DNA of 64,000 bases from Arthrobacter sp. S41 (GCF_004320535.1 NZ_SIHY01000002.1:1-64000), one strand, 5' to 3'; shown: positions 20,547 through 29,829, numbered from the stretch's first letter. Notes: a model not told the origin generated them from the sequence alone. A program made the numbers and translations.

Positions 20547-23500
20547 GTGAAAGCGATGGATCCGTTCAAAATGAACAACGATCAAACTCCTGTACCGGAT
20601 CAAGAAATTTACACCCCACAATTTCCTTCCGGTGCATTAGCTCCGGCTGCCCGTACCCTCATAGACATTCTCCAGAACACCGCGCAGGCTCACCCCGACG
20701 CGGCGGCTATTGACGACGGCGAGCGCACCGAGAGTTACGCAGAGTTGCTCCTTGAGGTCAAGGCCAAGGCGCTGCGCCTCCACGAGCAAGGTTTGGGAGC
20801 TGGCGACCGCGTTGGCGTACGTGTTGAGTCCGGAACTCGTCACCTATATGAGTGGATCTTGGCGATTCTCTGGGTCGGCGCCGCCTACGTTCCGGTAGAC
20901 GCCGATGACCCGGACGAACGTGCCAAAACGGTATTTACCGAAGCGCAAGTTGCCGGAATCGTTAAGGGTACGGACACCATCGTGGTGGATGCCGCCCGGC
21001 CAAAGCCATTTCCTGTTCCGCGTCTGCCAGATCTTCAAGACGACGCGTGGATCATCTTCACCTCAGGTTCCACTGGCAAGCCCAAGGGTGTTGCCGTTTC
21101 CCATCGATCAGCGGCCGCGTTTGTTGATGCTGAAGCCAAGATGTTTTTACCGGTTGATCCGCTAAACACCACAGACCGCGTGCTTGCTGGGCTATCCGTA
21201 GCTTTTGATGCATCCTGCGAAGAAATGTGGATTGCTTGGCGCAATGGCGCCTGCCTCGTCCCCGCCCCGCGCGCCCTCGTGCGCAGCGGCATGGACCTCG
21301 GGCCCTGGCTGATTTCTCGTTCCATCACCGCAGTGTCCACCGTTCCCACCTTGGCAGCACTATGGCCGGCCCAAGCCTTGGATTCGGTTCGCCTGCTGAT
21401 TTTTGGTGGCGAAGCCTGTCCACCGGAACTAGCCGCACGACTGGCCACCGAAGGCCGCGAAGTGTGGAACACCTATGGACCTACCGAAGCAACCGTTGTC
21501 GCCTGCGGCGCCACCATGGACGGCAGCCTTCCGGTACGCATCGGCTTGCCGCTGGACGGATGGGATCTGGCAGTCGTTGACCCTGCGGGTATTCCGGTTG
21601 CCGAAGGCGAATCTGGTGAATTGATCATTGGCGGCGTGGGACTGGCCCGCTACCTTGATCCTGAAAAAGACGCAGAGAAATACGCACCGATGCCCACACT
21701 TGGCTGGAAGCGCGCCTATCGTTCCGGCGACATGGTCATCAATGATCCGCTGGGTTTGATCTTTATTGGTCGTGTTGACGATCAGGTGAAAATCGGTGGA
21801 CGGCGCATTGAACTTGGTGAGATCGACGCAGTGCTGAACTCTCTGGTCGGAGTATCTTCGGCCGCTGTCGCGGTCCGTGAAACGGCTACCGGCAACAAGA
21901 TCCTTGTCGGTTATTTGCAAGCATCCCAAGACTACGATCTGTCCGCTGCACGCACCGCCCTGTTAGAAGACCTGCCAGCACCAATGGTTCCGATCCTTGC
22001 GGTCATGGATAACCTGCCGATGAAGACCAGTGGCAAGGTAGACCGCAACGCATTGCCTTGGCCGCTACCGGGATCTGAAAACACCGAACAGTCCCAAGAT
22101 CTTCCCCCGCTGGATGAAGTTGGCGAATTTATTGCCGAGGCATGGCAAGGGGCACTCGGTGCACCCGTATCCGGAATTGACGCTGACTTCTTTGCTTCCG
22201 GCGGAGGTTCGCTCTCTGCTGCCCAGCTGGTCTCGGCATTGCGCGTTCGCTACCCAGACCTGACGGTTGCCGAACTCTACGACTACCCGCGATTCGGCGC
22301 TCTTGTTGAGTATCTGGGCGGTCAACAGGTATCAAGTGAACCGGTGGAACCGCGCACGGTTCTTCGCACCAAGCGCCTGACCCAGTTGGCGCAAACCCTG
22401 GTCGCCTTCCCGCTGTTTATTCTCTCCGGACTGCGTTGGGTCACCTTCCTGTTGCTCGGACACCTAGTCCTCGTGGCCATGAACGTTTTTGAAGACCCCT
22501 TGCCAACCCCTTGGTACGTGATAGCCGGACTGTGGCTGGTGTTCGTGACTCCACTTGGCCGCATGAGCTTGTCAATCCTGGCCAATAAACTCTTGCTACG
22601 CGGACTGAAACCCGGAACTTATCCTCGTTCAGGATCCGTGCACCTGCGTCTTTGGTTGGCCCAGCATGTCGCTGATGTTGTTGACCCGATTTCCCTTTCC
22701 AGCGCACCATTACTGCCTTGGTACGCTCGGATGCTCGGCGCAAAAATTGACCGCACCGCGACAATCCATTCCTTGCCACCGGTCACCGGCATGCTCACCG
22801 TAGGCCCCGGCGCCACCATTGAACCGGAAGTTGACGTCAGTGGCTACTGGATCGACGGCGACAAACTGCATGTGGGCACCATCGAGGTGGGCGCCCATGC
22901 CTCCATTGGTGCACGCAGTACCCTGACTCCCGGCTCAGTCATCGGGGCGAACACCATTGTTGATGCGGGATCAGCCGTCTATGGAACGACCCGTGATAAC
23001 TCCCGCTATGCCGGTTCCCCGGCAACCAGAGAGTCCAAGGCCAAACCAAAATGGCCCGAGCAGGAACCTGCCTATCGTAAATTGCCGCGACTACTCGGCG
23101 GGCTCGCTTCAGTCTTGCTCAACCTGACACAGTGGATCCCGATTCTTCTGGCACTGCTTGCGCTCACCCCAGTCTTGCGGCCAGCACCTTCGTTAGCTGA
23201 AATCGGCTGTCGCTTTATCCCTGCCGTTGTGGTGGCGGCCATTGTCTGGTTCTTGAGCAGCATGGTGCTCACCATCATCATCGTGCGCCTGCTATCCATC
23301 GGCCTGGTCGAAGGATGGCATCCGGTCACTTCCCGCGTGGGTTGGCAAGCATGGGCCACCGAACGCGTACTTGATACCGCTCGTGATCAGCTCTTCCCGC
23401 TGTATGCCTCACTATTCACCCCGATCTGGCTACGTTTGCTCGGCGCCAAGGTGGGTCGTGACGTCGAAATTTCCACTGTTCTGCTCATTCCCAAGATGAC

Positions 23501-24506
23501 CACTATTTCCTCCGGCGCGTTCTTGGCCGACGACACCATGGTGGCCTCCTACGAACTAGGTGGCGGGTGGATGCATATCGCCCCGGTCCGCATTGGTAAA
23601 AAGGCGTTCCTGGGCAACTCAGGCATCTTGCATGCCGGTCGCAGAGTCCCCAAGCGTTCGTTGATCGCAGTATTGTCCGCTACCCCGAAGAAGATGAAGG
23701 CTGGCACTTCTTGGATCGGTTCGCCTCCACATAAGTTGCGCCGTACCACCGTGGAAGCCGAATCCGAGCGGACCTATCAGCCAGGGTTGAAGCTAAAGAT
23801 CATGCGTTCCTTCTGGGAACTGACCCGTTCGCTGGCGGTCTTCACCACCGTAGCCATCGCCGGTGGAGTGCTGTGGGCGCTAGCTGCATTGATCACCTCC
23901 ACCAACGTGTGGCTGAGCATCCTGCTCAGTGGCGCAGTACTCGTAGCTGCCGGAGCATTGGCAGCACTGATCGCAGTGGCGGCCAAATGGCTTGTAGTTG
24001 GCGCCATCCGCCCAAGTGAACACACACTGTGGAGCTCATTTATCTGGCGCACCGAAATGGTCGATTCCTTCACCGAACTTGTGTGCGCACAATGGTTTGC
24101 ACGCTTGGCTTCAGGCACTCCGGCCTTGGTCTGGTTCCTACGCGCCCAAGGGGCCAAGATTGGGCACGGCGTCTGGTGCGAAAGCTACTGGCTGCCCGAA
24201 GCCGATCTCGTCACTCTGGAAGACCATTCAACGGTCAACCGTGGTTCGGTCCTACAGACTCACTTGTTCCACGACCGCATCATGTCCATCGACAAGGTCA
24301 CCCTAGGTGCGGGAGCTACCCTGGGCCCGCATAGTGTCATCTTGCCAGCGGCCAAGATCTCCGAAGGTACAACCACCGGTCCAGCCAGTTTGGTTCTGCG
24401 CGGAGAGGTACTGCCTGCCAATACCTATTGGCGGGGCAACCCCGCAGTACGCTGGAACATCAAGCCAGTTGAACAACCAACGCAACCAGTCGCGCACGAA
24501 GCCTGA
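20547..24506 (+). CDS. Pls-type single-module peptide polymerase (A-T-membrane-beta-helix synthetase)
   Basis: Resembles epsilon-poly-L-lysine synthetase (Pls), a membrane NRPS-like enzyme that links one amino acid type into a homopolymer without a normal condensation domain. Adenylation domain about 30-505: A3 FTSGSTGKPKG (171-181), A5 NTYGPTE (308-314), A7 YRSGD (391-395), A8 GRVDDQVKIGGRRIELGE, A10 Lys497. Carrier domain about 520-592 with phosphopantetheine Ser555 (FFASGGGSLS). Then six predicted membrane segments (about 617-645, 655-672, 850-876, 888-918, 1095-1120, 1122-1150) flanking three hexapeptide/LbH-like soluble domains (about 725-825, 955-1060, 1195-1300). The inferred binding-pocket code is DAESIGTVVK; its third-position Glu suggests a basic amino acid. 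GTG 20547, ATG 20556 and ATG 20571 are possible starts. Family assignment is firm; polymer identity is inferred. Confidence 0.85.
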   Translation: MKAMDPFKMNNDQTPVPDQEIYTPQFPSGALAPAARTLIDILQNTAQAHPDAAAIDDGERTESYAELLLEVKAKALRLHEQGLGAGDRVGVRVESGTRHLYEWILAILWVGAAYVPVDADDPDERAKTVFTEAQVAGIVKGTDTIVVDAARPKPFPVPRLPDLQDDAWIIFTSGSTGKPKGVAVSHRSAAAFVDAEAKMFLPVDPLNTTDRVLAGLSVAFDASCEEMWIAWRNGACLVPAPRALVRSGMDLGPWLISRSITAVSTVPTLAALWPAQALDSVRLLIFGGEACPPELAARLATEGREVWNTYGPTEATVVACGATMDGSLPVRIGLPLDGWDLAVVDPAGIPVAEGESGELIIGGVGLARYLDPEKDAEKYAPMPTLGWKRAYRSGDMVINDPLGLIFIGRVDDQVKIGGRRIELGEIDAVLNSLVGVSSAAVAVRETATGNKILVGYLQASQDYDLSAARTALLEDLPAPMVPILAVMDNLPMKTSGKVDRNALPWPLPGSENTEQSQDLPPLDEVGEFIAEAWQGALGAPVSGIDADFFASGGGSLSAAQLVSALRVRYPDLTVAELYDYPRFGALVEYLGGQQVSSEPVEPRTVLRTKRLTQLAQTLVAFPLFILSGLRWVTFLLLGHLVLVAMNVFEDPLPTPWYVIAGLWLVFVTPLGRMSLSILANKLLLRGLKPGTYPRSGSVHLRLWLAQHVADVVDPISLSSAPLLPWYARMLGAKIDRTATIHSLPPVTGMLTVGPGATIEPEVDVSGYWIDGDKLHVGTIEVGAHASIGARSTLTPGSVIGANTIVDAGSAVYGTTRDNSRYAGSPATRESKAKPKWPEQEPAYRKLPRLLGGLASVLLNLTQWIPILLALLALTPVLRPAPSLAEIGCRFIPAVVVAAIVWFLSSMVLTIIIVRLLSIGLVEGWHPVTSRVGWQAWATERVLDTARDQLFPLYASLFTPIWLRLLGAKVGRDVEISTVLLIPKMTTISSGAFLADDTMVASYELGGGWMHIAPVRIGKKAFLGNSGILHAGRRVPKRSLIAVLSATPKKMKAGTSWIGSPPHKLRRTTVEAESERTYQPGLKLKIMRSFWELTRSLAVFTTVAIAGGVLWALAALITSTNVWLSILLSGAVLVAAGALAALIAVAAKWLVVGAIRPSEHTLWSSFIWRTEMVDSFTELVCAQWFARLASGTPALVWFLRAQGAKIGHGVWCESYWLPEADLVTLEDHSTVNRGSVLQTHLFHDRIMSIDKVTLGAGATLGPHSVILPAAKISEGTTTGPASLVLRGEVLPANTYWRGNPAVRWNIKPVEQPTQPVAHEA

Positions 24507-24520
24507 GGATACGTAGAGAT

Positions 24521-25822
24521 ATGCCCCATCGCATTTTGGATGAGTACACCAAACACTATGGCTCCGGAAGCTACACGGTAGAGCATTACGACGTGAACTT
24601 AGTGGTCAAACTTGCCAGTAATCACCTTGATGGCCGAGCCACCCTACGTATACGAGCGCTCGAAGACCTGAACGAAATTGAACTGAACCTCAACGGGCTA
24701 AAAATCGTCAAAGCCACATGCCAAGGTCGCAAGGTTTCTGTCAGCAAAAAGCACCACAGAGTAGTTGTTGCCACCCCAAGCCGGGTCAAAGCCGGGGATC
24801 AGATCGAACTTCAATTGCGCTACGGAGGTAACCCCAGCGTAGATAACGGACAGTGGGGCGAGGTCGGCTGGGAAGAGTTAACCGACGGTATTTTGGTGTC
24901 CGGACAACCAGTGGGCGCTTCAACTTGGTTCCCCTGCAATGACCACCCGAGTCACAAGTCTTCGTATCGTTTTGAGGTTTCTACCGACGCCGGCTACCGG
25001 GTTGTTGCCAACGGCGAGTTGATGGATCATCGCCGTTCGGCAAGCCGAAATACGTGGGTTTATGAGGCACGTGAACCAATGGCAACCTACTTGGCAACCT
25101 TGCAGATTGGCCGCTACGCAGAAATTTCCTTTGACCGTGGTGGACACCTGCTGGCTTACTCCGTACCGGGCAATGACCTCGCGGTGCGCGGAGCCTTTGC
25201 GAAGCAAGCTGACATGGCACAAATCTTTGAACTGAAGTTCGGCCCTTATCCCTTTGAACATTACAAGATTGTTGTTGTTGACGATGACCTTGAGATTCCG
25301 TTGGAAGCCCAAGGCATGAGCATTTTCGGCCGGAACCATTTGTCGTTGGAATGGGAAGACCAACGACTGATCGCTCACGAATTTGCCCATCAGTGGTTTG
25401 GCAATTCGCTGACCCCCGAGCGGTGGAAAGACATTTGGCTCAACGAAGGATTCGCTTGCTTCAGCGAGTGGGTCTATTCAGATCAGGCAAAGATCATGTC
25501 CCTCGAACAGCGTGCTCGCACGGCTTGGGAAATGCTCGATGGCCTCCCCCAAGATCTGCAGGTCGGTGATCCGGGCCCCGAAGACATGTTTGATGACCGC
25601 GTGTACAAGCGCGGTGCGCTCACGCTCTACGCTCTGTTGACGGCTCTTGGTGACAAGACTTTTTACGCCATGCTCCAGGACTGGACCAGCACATATCAGC
25701 ATGCTTCTGTGAACACAGAGAAGTTTGCCAAACACGTAAAAAAGCATGCGACGAACGTCGACGTTGAAGGAATCTTGACTGCTTGGTTAACCGAACAAAG
25801 GTTGCCTGATTTCCCGGCATAG
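24521..25822 (+). CDS. Compact M1-family zinc aminopeptidase
   Basis: Cytoplasmic metallopeptidase with HEFAH (286-290) and Glu309 (NEG) forming the HExxH-x18-E zinc site, plus the catalytic Tyr region YKRGALTLY (about Tyr362). The substrate-anchoring GAMEN loop of classical M1 enzymes is replaced by LEAQGMS (about 261-267). At 433 aa it lacks the large C-terminal helical domain of PepN/ERAP. No signal peptide. It starts 14 nt after the synthetase stop with GAGGA upstream, so it is probably co-transcribed. Zinc aminopeptidases of this type are, as I recall, reported as epsilon-polylysine-degrading enzymes in producer strains; a degrading or self-protection role here is an inference. Confidence 0.9.
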   Translation: MPHRILDEYTKHYGSGSYTVEHYDVNLVVKLASNHLDGRATLRIRALEDLNEIELNLNGLKIVKATCQGRKVSVSKKHHRVVVATPSRVKAGDQIELQLRYGGNPSVDNGQWGEVGWEELTDGILVSGQPVGASTWFPCNDHPSHKSSYRFEVSTDAGYRVVANGELMDHRRSASRNTWVYEAREPMATYLATLQIGRYAEISFDRGGHLLAYSVPGNDLAVRGAFAKQADMAQIFELKFGPYPFEHYKIVVVDDDLEIPLEAQGMSIFGRNHLSLEWEDQRLIAHEFAHQWFGNSLTPERWKDIWLNEGFACFSEWVYSDQAKIMSLEQRARTAWEMLDGLPQDLQVGDPGPEDMFDDRVYKRGALTLYALLTALGDKTFYAMLQDWTSTYQHASVNTEKFAKHVKKHATNVDVEGILTAWLTEQRLPDFPA

Positions 25823-25888
25823 CCTCGCGCCATTCCAGTTCAGTACGAGTTCACTAACCGTTCATTCTGAAATTTTAGGCTGAGAAGT

Positions 25889-26785
25889 ATGAGTGTAGAA
25901 GTCCCCCTGCTTGACGAAGCGTTCCGCGGTTTTTCGGTGCTTGACGACGATGATGACGACCCAGTGTTGTTGCGCGCCGACGGAACTGTCGTTGACACGT
26001 GGCGTGAAGATTACCCTTACAACGAGAAGCTTGACCGTGATACTTACGAAGTTGAAAAACGTGCCCTGCAAATTGAGCTGCTGAAGCTTCAAAAATGGGT
26101 TAAGGCCAACGGGCGTCGCATCATGATTGTTTTTGAAGGCCGTGACGCAGCGGGTAAGGGCGGCACGATCAAGCGTTTCACCGAGCATTTGAATCCGCGC
26201 GGTGCTCGTGTGGTGGCGCTGGAGAAACCCAGCGAACGTGAATCAACTCAGTGGTACTACCAGCGTTATGTGCAACATTTCCCCTCAGCCGGGGAAATCG
26301 TTCTCTTTGACCGATCTTGGTACAACAGGGCCGGAGTAGAGCGCGTGATGGGTTTCTGCACTCCGGAACAGGTAGATCACTTTCTTGAGCAGACTCCATC
26401 CTTTGAAAAGATGGTGGTCGACGAAGGCATCGATCTAGTGAAGTTCTGGTTCTCGGTCTCTTCTAGTGAACAGCTCACTCGCTTCACGATTCGCCGCATT
26501 GACCCAGTGCGCCAGTGGAAGCTCTCCCCCATGGATCTTGAATCTTTGGATAAATGGGAGAAGTACACGGAAGCAAAGAAAGAAATGTTCCTCAAGACTG
26601 ATACCGATCATGCTCCGTGGACCGTGGTGAAGTCTAATGACAAAAAGCGAGCCCGACTCCAAGCGATGCGACACGTGCTTGATCTCTTTGACTACAAGGG
26701 AAAAGATCATGACCTGGTTGGTTCCCCTGACCCACACATCGTGGGACGCGCTGCCAATGTCATCACACACGGTGAAGAATTCTAG
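25889..26785 (+). CDS. ppk2: Polyphosphate kinase 2 (class I type)
   Basis: Transfers phosphate from polyphosphate to nucleoside diphosphates (ADP to ATP or GDP to GTP). It has the single-domain PPK2 fold with Walker A FEGRDAAGKGG (about residues 81-91), the Walker B region VLFDRSWYNRAGVE and the lid-like RRIDPVRQWKLSP. The resemblance is to the ADP-using class I rather than AMP-using enzymes. Acidic N-terminal stretch DDDDDD. Length is 298 aa. It follows the peptidase by 66 nt; TAGGCT lies 7 nt before the ATG, so it may also have its own leaderless promoter. It could regenerate ATP for the adenylation domain, which is an inference from position. Confidence 0.93.
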   Translation: MSVEVPLLDEAFRGFSVLDDDDDDPVLLRADGTVVDTWREDYPYNEKLDRDTYEVEKRALQIELLKLQKWVKANGRRIMIVFEGRDAAGKGGTIKRFTEHLNPRGARVVALEKPSERESTQWYYQRYVQHFPSAGEIVLFDRSWYNRAGVERVMGFCTPEQVDHFLEQTPSFEKMVVDEGIDLVKFWFSVSSSEQLTRFTIRRIDPVRQWKLSPMDLESLDKWEKYTEAKKEMFLKTDTDHAPWTVVKSNDKKRARLQAMRHVLDLFDYKGKDHDLVGSPDPHIVGRAANVITHGEEF

Positions 26786-26793
26786 CTCCGCAC

Positions 26794-27489
26794 CTAGCAC
26801 ACCGCCGCTAGCGGAACGGTAATGCAGGTCCCCAGCAGCCCTTGGCCGCTCGGGCCTTCTGCTATCCAGCGCCCATTCATCACCGTGAGATCATGCTCTG
26901 CGGCAACCGATCCTTTGGCCTGAATTTCAGCGTGGAAACTGTGGGCCTGCGCATCAAGGATAATCCGGCATTCCAAGAAATCCAGCCACTGCCTAGTCAG
27001 CGGGAACCATGCTTTGAAGACACTTTCCTTGGCACTGAAAATCAGCCGATCCCAGGCCGTTTCCGGATAGCGCGAATTTAGCTCGCCAACCATCCGTTGT
27101 TCTTCGGGAAGCAAAATGATGTCGAGGGTTTCGGCAGGCAGTGAAGCATGTAATTCGGCGTCGATGCCAAGACCGCGAATATCGTTGGTGGAGGCTACTG
27201 CGGCTGCCCGAAAGCCAACACAATGGGTCATGCTCCCCACAACGCCAGCGGGCCAAACCGGTGCCCGTTTTTCATCGGGAACCAAGGCAATACCCGCATG
27301 ACCCAGTTGCCCCAACGCTCGGCGAGCGCAGACCCGGACGGTACGAAATTCATGCTGTCGTTCAGGCACCGCATTGGCGATATACCGTTCTTCTTCTCCA
27401 TAGGATTCGGTATCCTCCAGCTCGGTACGGGACTGAACTACGTACACCGAAGACGGCAAGAGCGATGCGAAGATATCGTTGCCTTTCAT
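26794..27489 (-). CDS. 4'-phosphopantetheinyl transferase (Sfp/EntD type)
   Basis: Transfers phosphopantetheine from CoA to a Ser of carrier domains. Motifs: WPAGVVGSMTHC (P1b), GLGIDAE (P2, metal-binding Asp and Glu) and FSAKESVFKAWFP (P3, KEsxxK). Length is 231 aa. It faces the ppk2 gene with only about 8 nt between stop codons, in a locus with a synthetase that needs Ser555 loaded, so that synthetase is the obvious client. It overlaps the upstream DUF5129-type gene in TAATG, suggesting coupled translation. A broader role on other carrier proteins is possible. Confidence 0.9.
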   Translation of the reverse strand: MKGNDIFASLLPSSVYVVQSRTELEDTESYGEEERYIANAVPERQHEFRTVRVCARRALGQLGHAGIALVPDEKRAPVWPAGVVGSMTHCVGFRAAAVASTNDIRGLGIDAELHASLPAETLDIILLPEEQRMVGELNSRYPETAWDRLIFSAKESVFKAWFPLTRQWLDFLECRIILDAQAHSFHAEIQAKGSVAAEHDLTVMNGRWIAEGPSGQGLLGTCITVPLAAVC

Positions 27490-29003
27490 TAGAAGTGGGA
27501 AGACCCACCCGAACCGGAGAAGCTTCCGCCACCAGAGTATCCGCCCGACACTCCCCCAGAGGAACTCGCTGCTTCACGCGAGGCAGTCACTGCACTGACG
27601 CCCGTGGAATATCCGTGGTTATAACTACCCACGCGCCAATACATCGTAGCGGGATTCAGCACGTCCAAGATGGTGCCCGAGCGACCCGAAAACGCGCCGG
27701 TTTCATATCGGGATTTCTTAAGCGCCGATTGCATATCGGCCTTCTCTTCTACGTTTTGTGCATACACTTCGATTTGCGCTTGAGCGAAGATATCCAACTT
27801 TTCGCTCAGCTCGGCACGCAAGGCAGATAATCCATCGAGCGCTTGATCCACGGTGATTGATTCTTGCGTCAGCTGTGCCGACAGCTCGTTGAGTTTGGTG
27901 ATTGCTATTTCCCGGTAGGAAGTCAATGCGGCTGCACTGCCCTGCAGCTCTGGTTCGAGATCATGGACCAATCCCTTGATCTCCTCCAGGTCATCTTCCA
28001 GCGGCTTGATCTGTGCATGCCATGCGTCTTGCCAGGAGGCCGAACGAGTATAGAGCGCAGACGCAGCGATGATGGCGTCATCGGTCAGATCCAGGGACTG
28101 CGCTGACTCCCGGAACTCCTTAGTAAGGCGAACACCTTCGGCGCTGGAACGTTCCTTTTTGTTTGAACTTTCTAGCGACTGCTGGGCTTCGAAGCAGGCA
28201 CGGTATTTGGTCATGAACTTGCTGAAACGCTGTTCCAGCTCGGAGGCGTGCGCTGAAGTGGACGGCAGTGTACGGGCCGCCAATTCGGTTTCTTCTAAGT
28301 CCATGGTGACGTTGGTCAGATGCACGGATCCTTGTTGCAGTTCTTCTGCAAAAGTTTCTCGTCGTGTGGACCGGGTATGCAGTGCAAAGCCACCCACGAT
28401 GAGAGCGACAAATCCACCGACACCACTGGTGATCCATAAGGCCGGGTGCTGGTACCAGGGGCGATTCATGATCACGGATGCTTGGTCGGCGACAGCGATG
28501 ACGCCGTCAGTCCAACGGGAAAGATTAAAGTCATCGTGGCCAGCTTCATGGATGCTCTCTATGGCGCTCTCGGAGACTTTACGGTCTTCGCCGAAGTACG
28601 TTCCGATCTGTCCATCTCCCGGTCCTTCGATGGACAGGGTGATGATCAATAGTCCGTCGGCCCAGTAGTCGCCGTAGTCTTCAGGCTTGTCAGATATCCA
28701 TTCCGGATGTGATGACTTAGCGTAATCAAGAGTTTTGGTGTTGATGTCATCGGAGTATTCGCCGTTGCGGGCATAAATTGCAACGTCTGTTGGCTCGTTA
28801 AAATCGAGGTCTTCCAAGGCGTCGCGCAGCCGCTGCTTATTAAGTTTTCCCGTGGAGTCATCGATGGTGACCGATTCTAGGTTCTGCCCGGCTGCGACTT
28901 GCACTGAGTTGGCCGCTTGCGCGGCAGGCAGGACTCCGATCAGCCCCAAGGAGAGCACCGTTAAGGCACCGACTAGTGAAATGTTCCAAGTTCGTGGGCC
29001 CAT
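27489..29003 (-). CDS. Secreted/membrane DUF5129 (TPM-like) protein
   Basis: Exported protein with a Sec signal peptide (about residues 1-30, cleavage near AQAAN), an extracellular TPM/DUF5129-like domain (about 40-175, TDVAIYARNGEYSDD), one membrane segment (about 189-207), a long helical cytoplasmic region (about 210-430) and a Gly/Ser-rich tail ending SSHF. The tail is like that of TPM-domain proteins. AAGGAGA precedes the ATG. Function is unknown. It is coupled to the PPTase gene (TAATG overlap). Its link with the synthetase cluster rests on position only. Confidence 0.75.
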   Translation of the reverse strand: MGPRTWNISLVGALTVLSLGLIGVLPAAQAANSVQVAAGQNLESVTIDDSTGKLNKQRLRDALEDLDFNEPTDVAIYARNGEYSDDINTKTLDYAKSSHPEWISDKPEDYGDYWADGLLIITLSIEGPGDGQIGTYFGEDRKVSESAIESIHEAGHDDFNLSRWTDGVIAVADQASVIMNRPWYQHPALWITSGVGGFVALIVGGFALHTRSTRRETFAEELQQGSVHLTNVTMDLEETELAARTLPSTSAHASELEQRFSKFMTKYRACFEAQQSLESSNKKERSSAEGVRLTKEFRESAQSLDLTDDAIIAASALYTRSASWQDAWHAQIKPLEDDLEEIKGLVHDLEPELQGSAAALTSYREIAITKLNELSAQLTQESITVDQALDGLSALRAELSEKLDIFAQAQIEVYAQNVEEKADMQSALKKSRYETGAFSGRSGTILDVLNPATMYWRVGSYNHGYSTGVSAVTASREAASSSGGVSGGYSGGGSFSGSGGSSHF

Positions 29004-29285
29004 GTCGCGTCTCCTTCATCGGGTTTCCGGGTTATCTCCGGTCGATGGCCTTTCCCCTATCCTAGCGAGTCAGAATGTGGCACCGATCATTCTTGAGGCT
29101 GCTTTTGGCGCATTAGGGTCACAACGTGTTCGTTCCAACCCCGGTTTCCCGAAAAGTGATGGATTCCTCAAGCAGGTCCATTGCATACCTATTCACGCCT
29201 AATCAGCGGATAAGAATCCTCCGGGCTTGGGAGGAAAAAGTGAACGATTGGTTTGAACCGTGCAACATTGCCCCGAATTCGGCGC

Positions 29286-29297
29286 TAATATTACAGA
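29286..29297 (+). promoter_or_regulatory. Leaderless-type -10 element
   Basis: TAATAT (29286-29291) is followed by six nt and then the ATG at 29298; there is no Shine-Dalgarno sequence. The upstream region 29004-29285 holds no further gene. Confidence 0.45.
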
Positions 29298-29819
29298 ATG
29301 ACTAGCATTGATGATTCAGGCGCATCCGTCCTTTCAGAGCCGGAACGCGAGATCCTTACTTGGGATACCTTCGGCGCAGCCTCCCGCGAACTTGCACAGA
29401 CCGTTGTCGATAGTGGCTTTGAGCCAGACATCGTTTTGGCTGTTGCGCGTGGTGGCCTACTCTTGGCCGGATCGATCTCCTACGCGCTGGGTGTCAAGGC
29501 CTGCGGCGCCCTCAACGTCGAGTTCTACACCGGCATCGGCACCGTATTGCCAGAACCAGTAGTTCTGCCTCCAATGCTGGATGACGGCCACCTGCGTGAC
29601 AAGAAGATCCTGATCGTTGATGACGTCTCGGATTCGGGCCGCACCCTGGAAAAGGTTGTCGAGTTGGTTTCCGCTTGGGGCGCAGAGGTCAAGACCGTTT
29701 GCCTCTACACCAAGCCACGCACCATCATGGTTCCAGACTACGAATGGCGCCGCACCGACAAGTGGATCACTTTCCCATGGTCGGATCTGCCACCGGTCAC
29801 CGCTGGTGGAGCAAAGTAA
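29298..29819 (+). CDS. Phosphoribosyltransferase (purine/xanthine type)
   Basis: Type I phosphoribosyltransferase, 173 aa, with the PRPP loop ILIVDDVSDSGRTL (about 110-123) and an N-terminal ILAVARGGLLLAGSISYALG. The pattern resembles bacterial xanthine/guanine phosphoribosyltransferases and their archaeal homologues, which transfer phosphoribose to a purine base. The exact base cannot be read out. Transcribed singly, with a strong terminator immediately after. Confidence 0.85.
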   Translation: MTSIDDSGASVLSEPEREILTWDTFGAASRELAQTVVDSGFEPDIVLAVARGGLLLAGSISYALGVKACGALNVEFYTGIGTVLPEPVVLPPMLDDGHLRDKKILIVDDVSDSGRTLEKVVELVSAWGAEVKTVCLYTKPRTIMVPDYEWRRTDKWITFPWSDLPPVTAGGAK

Positions 29820-29829
29820 ATATTTTCTG

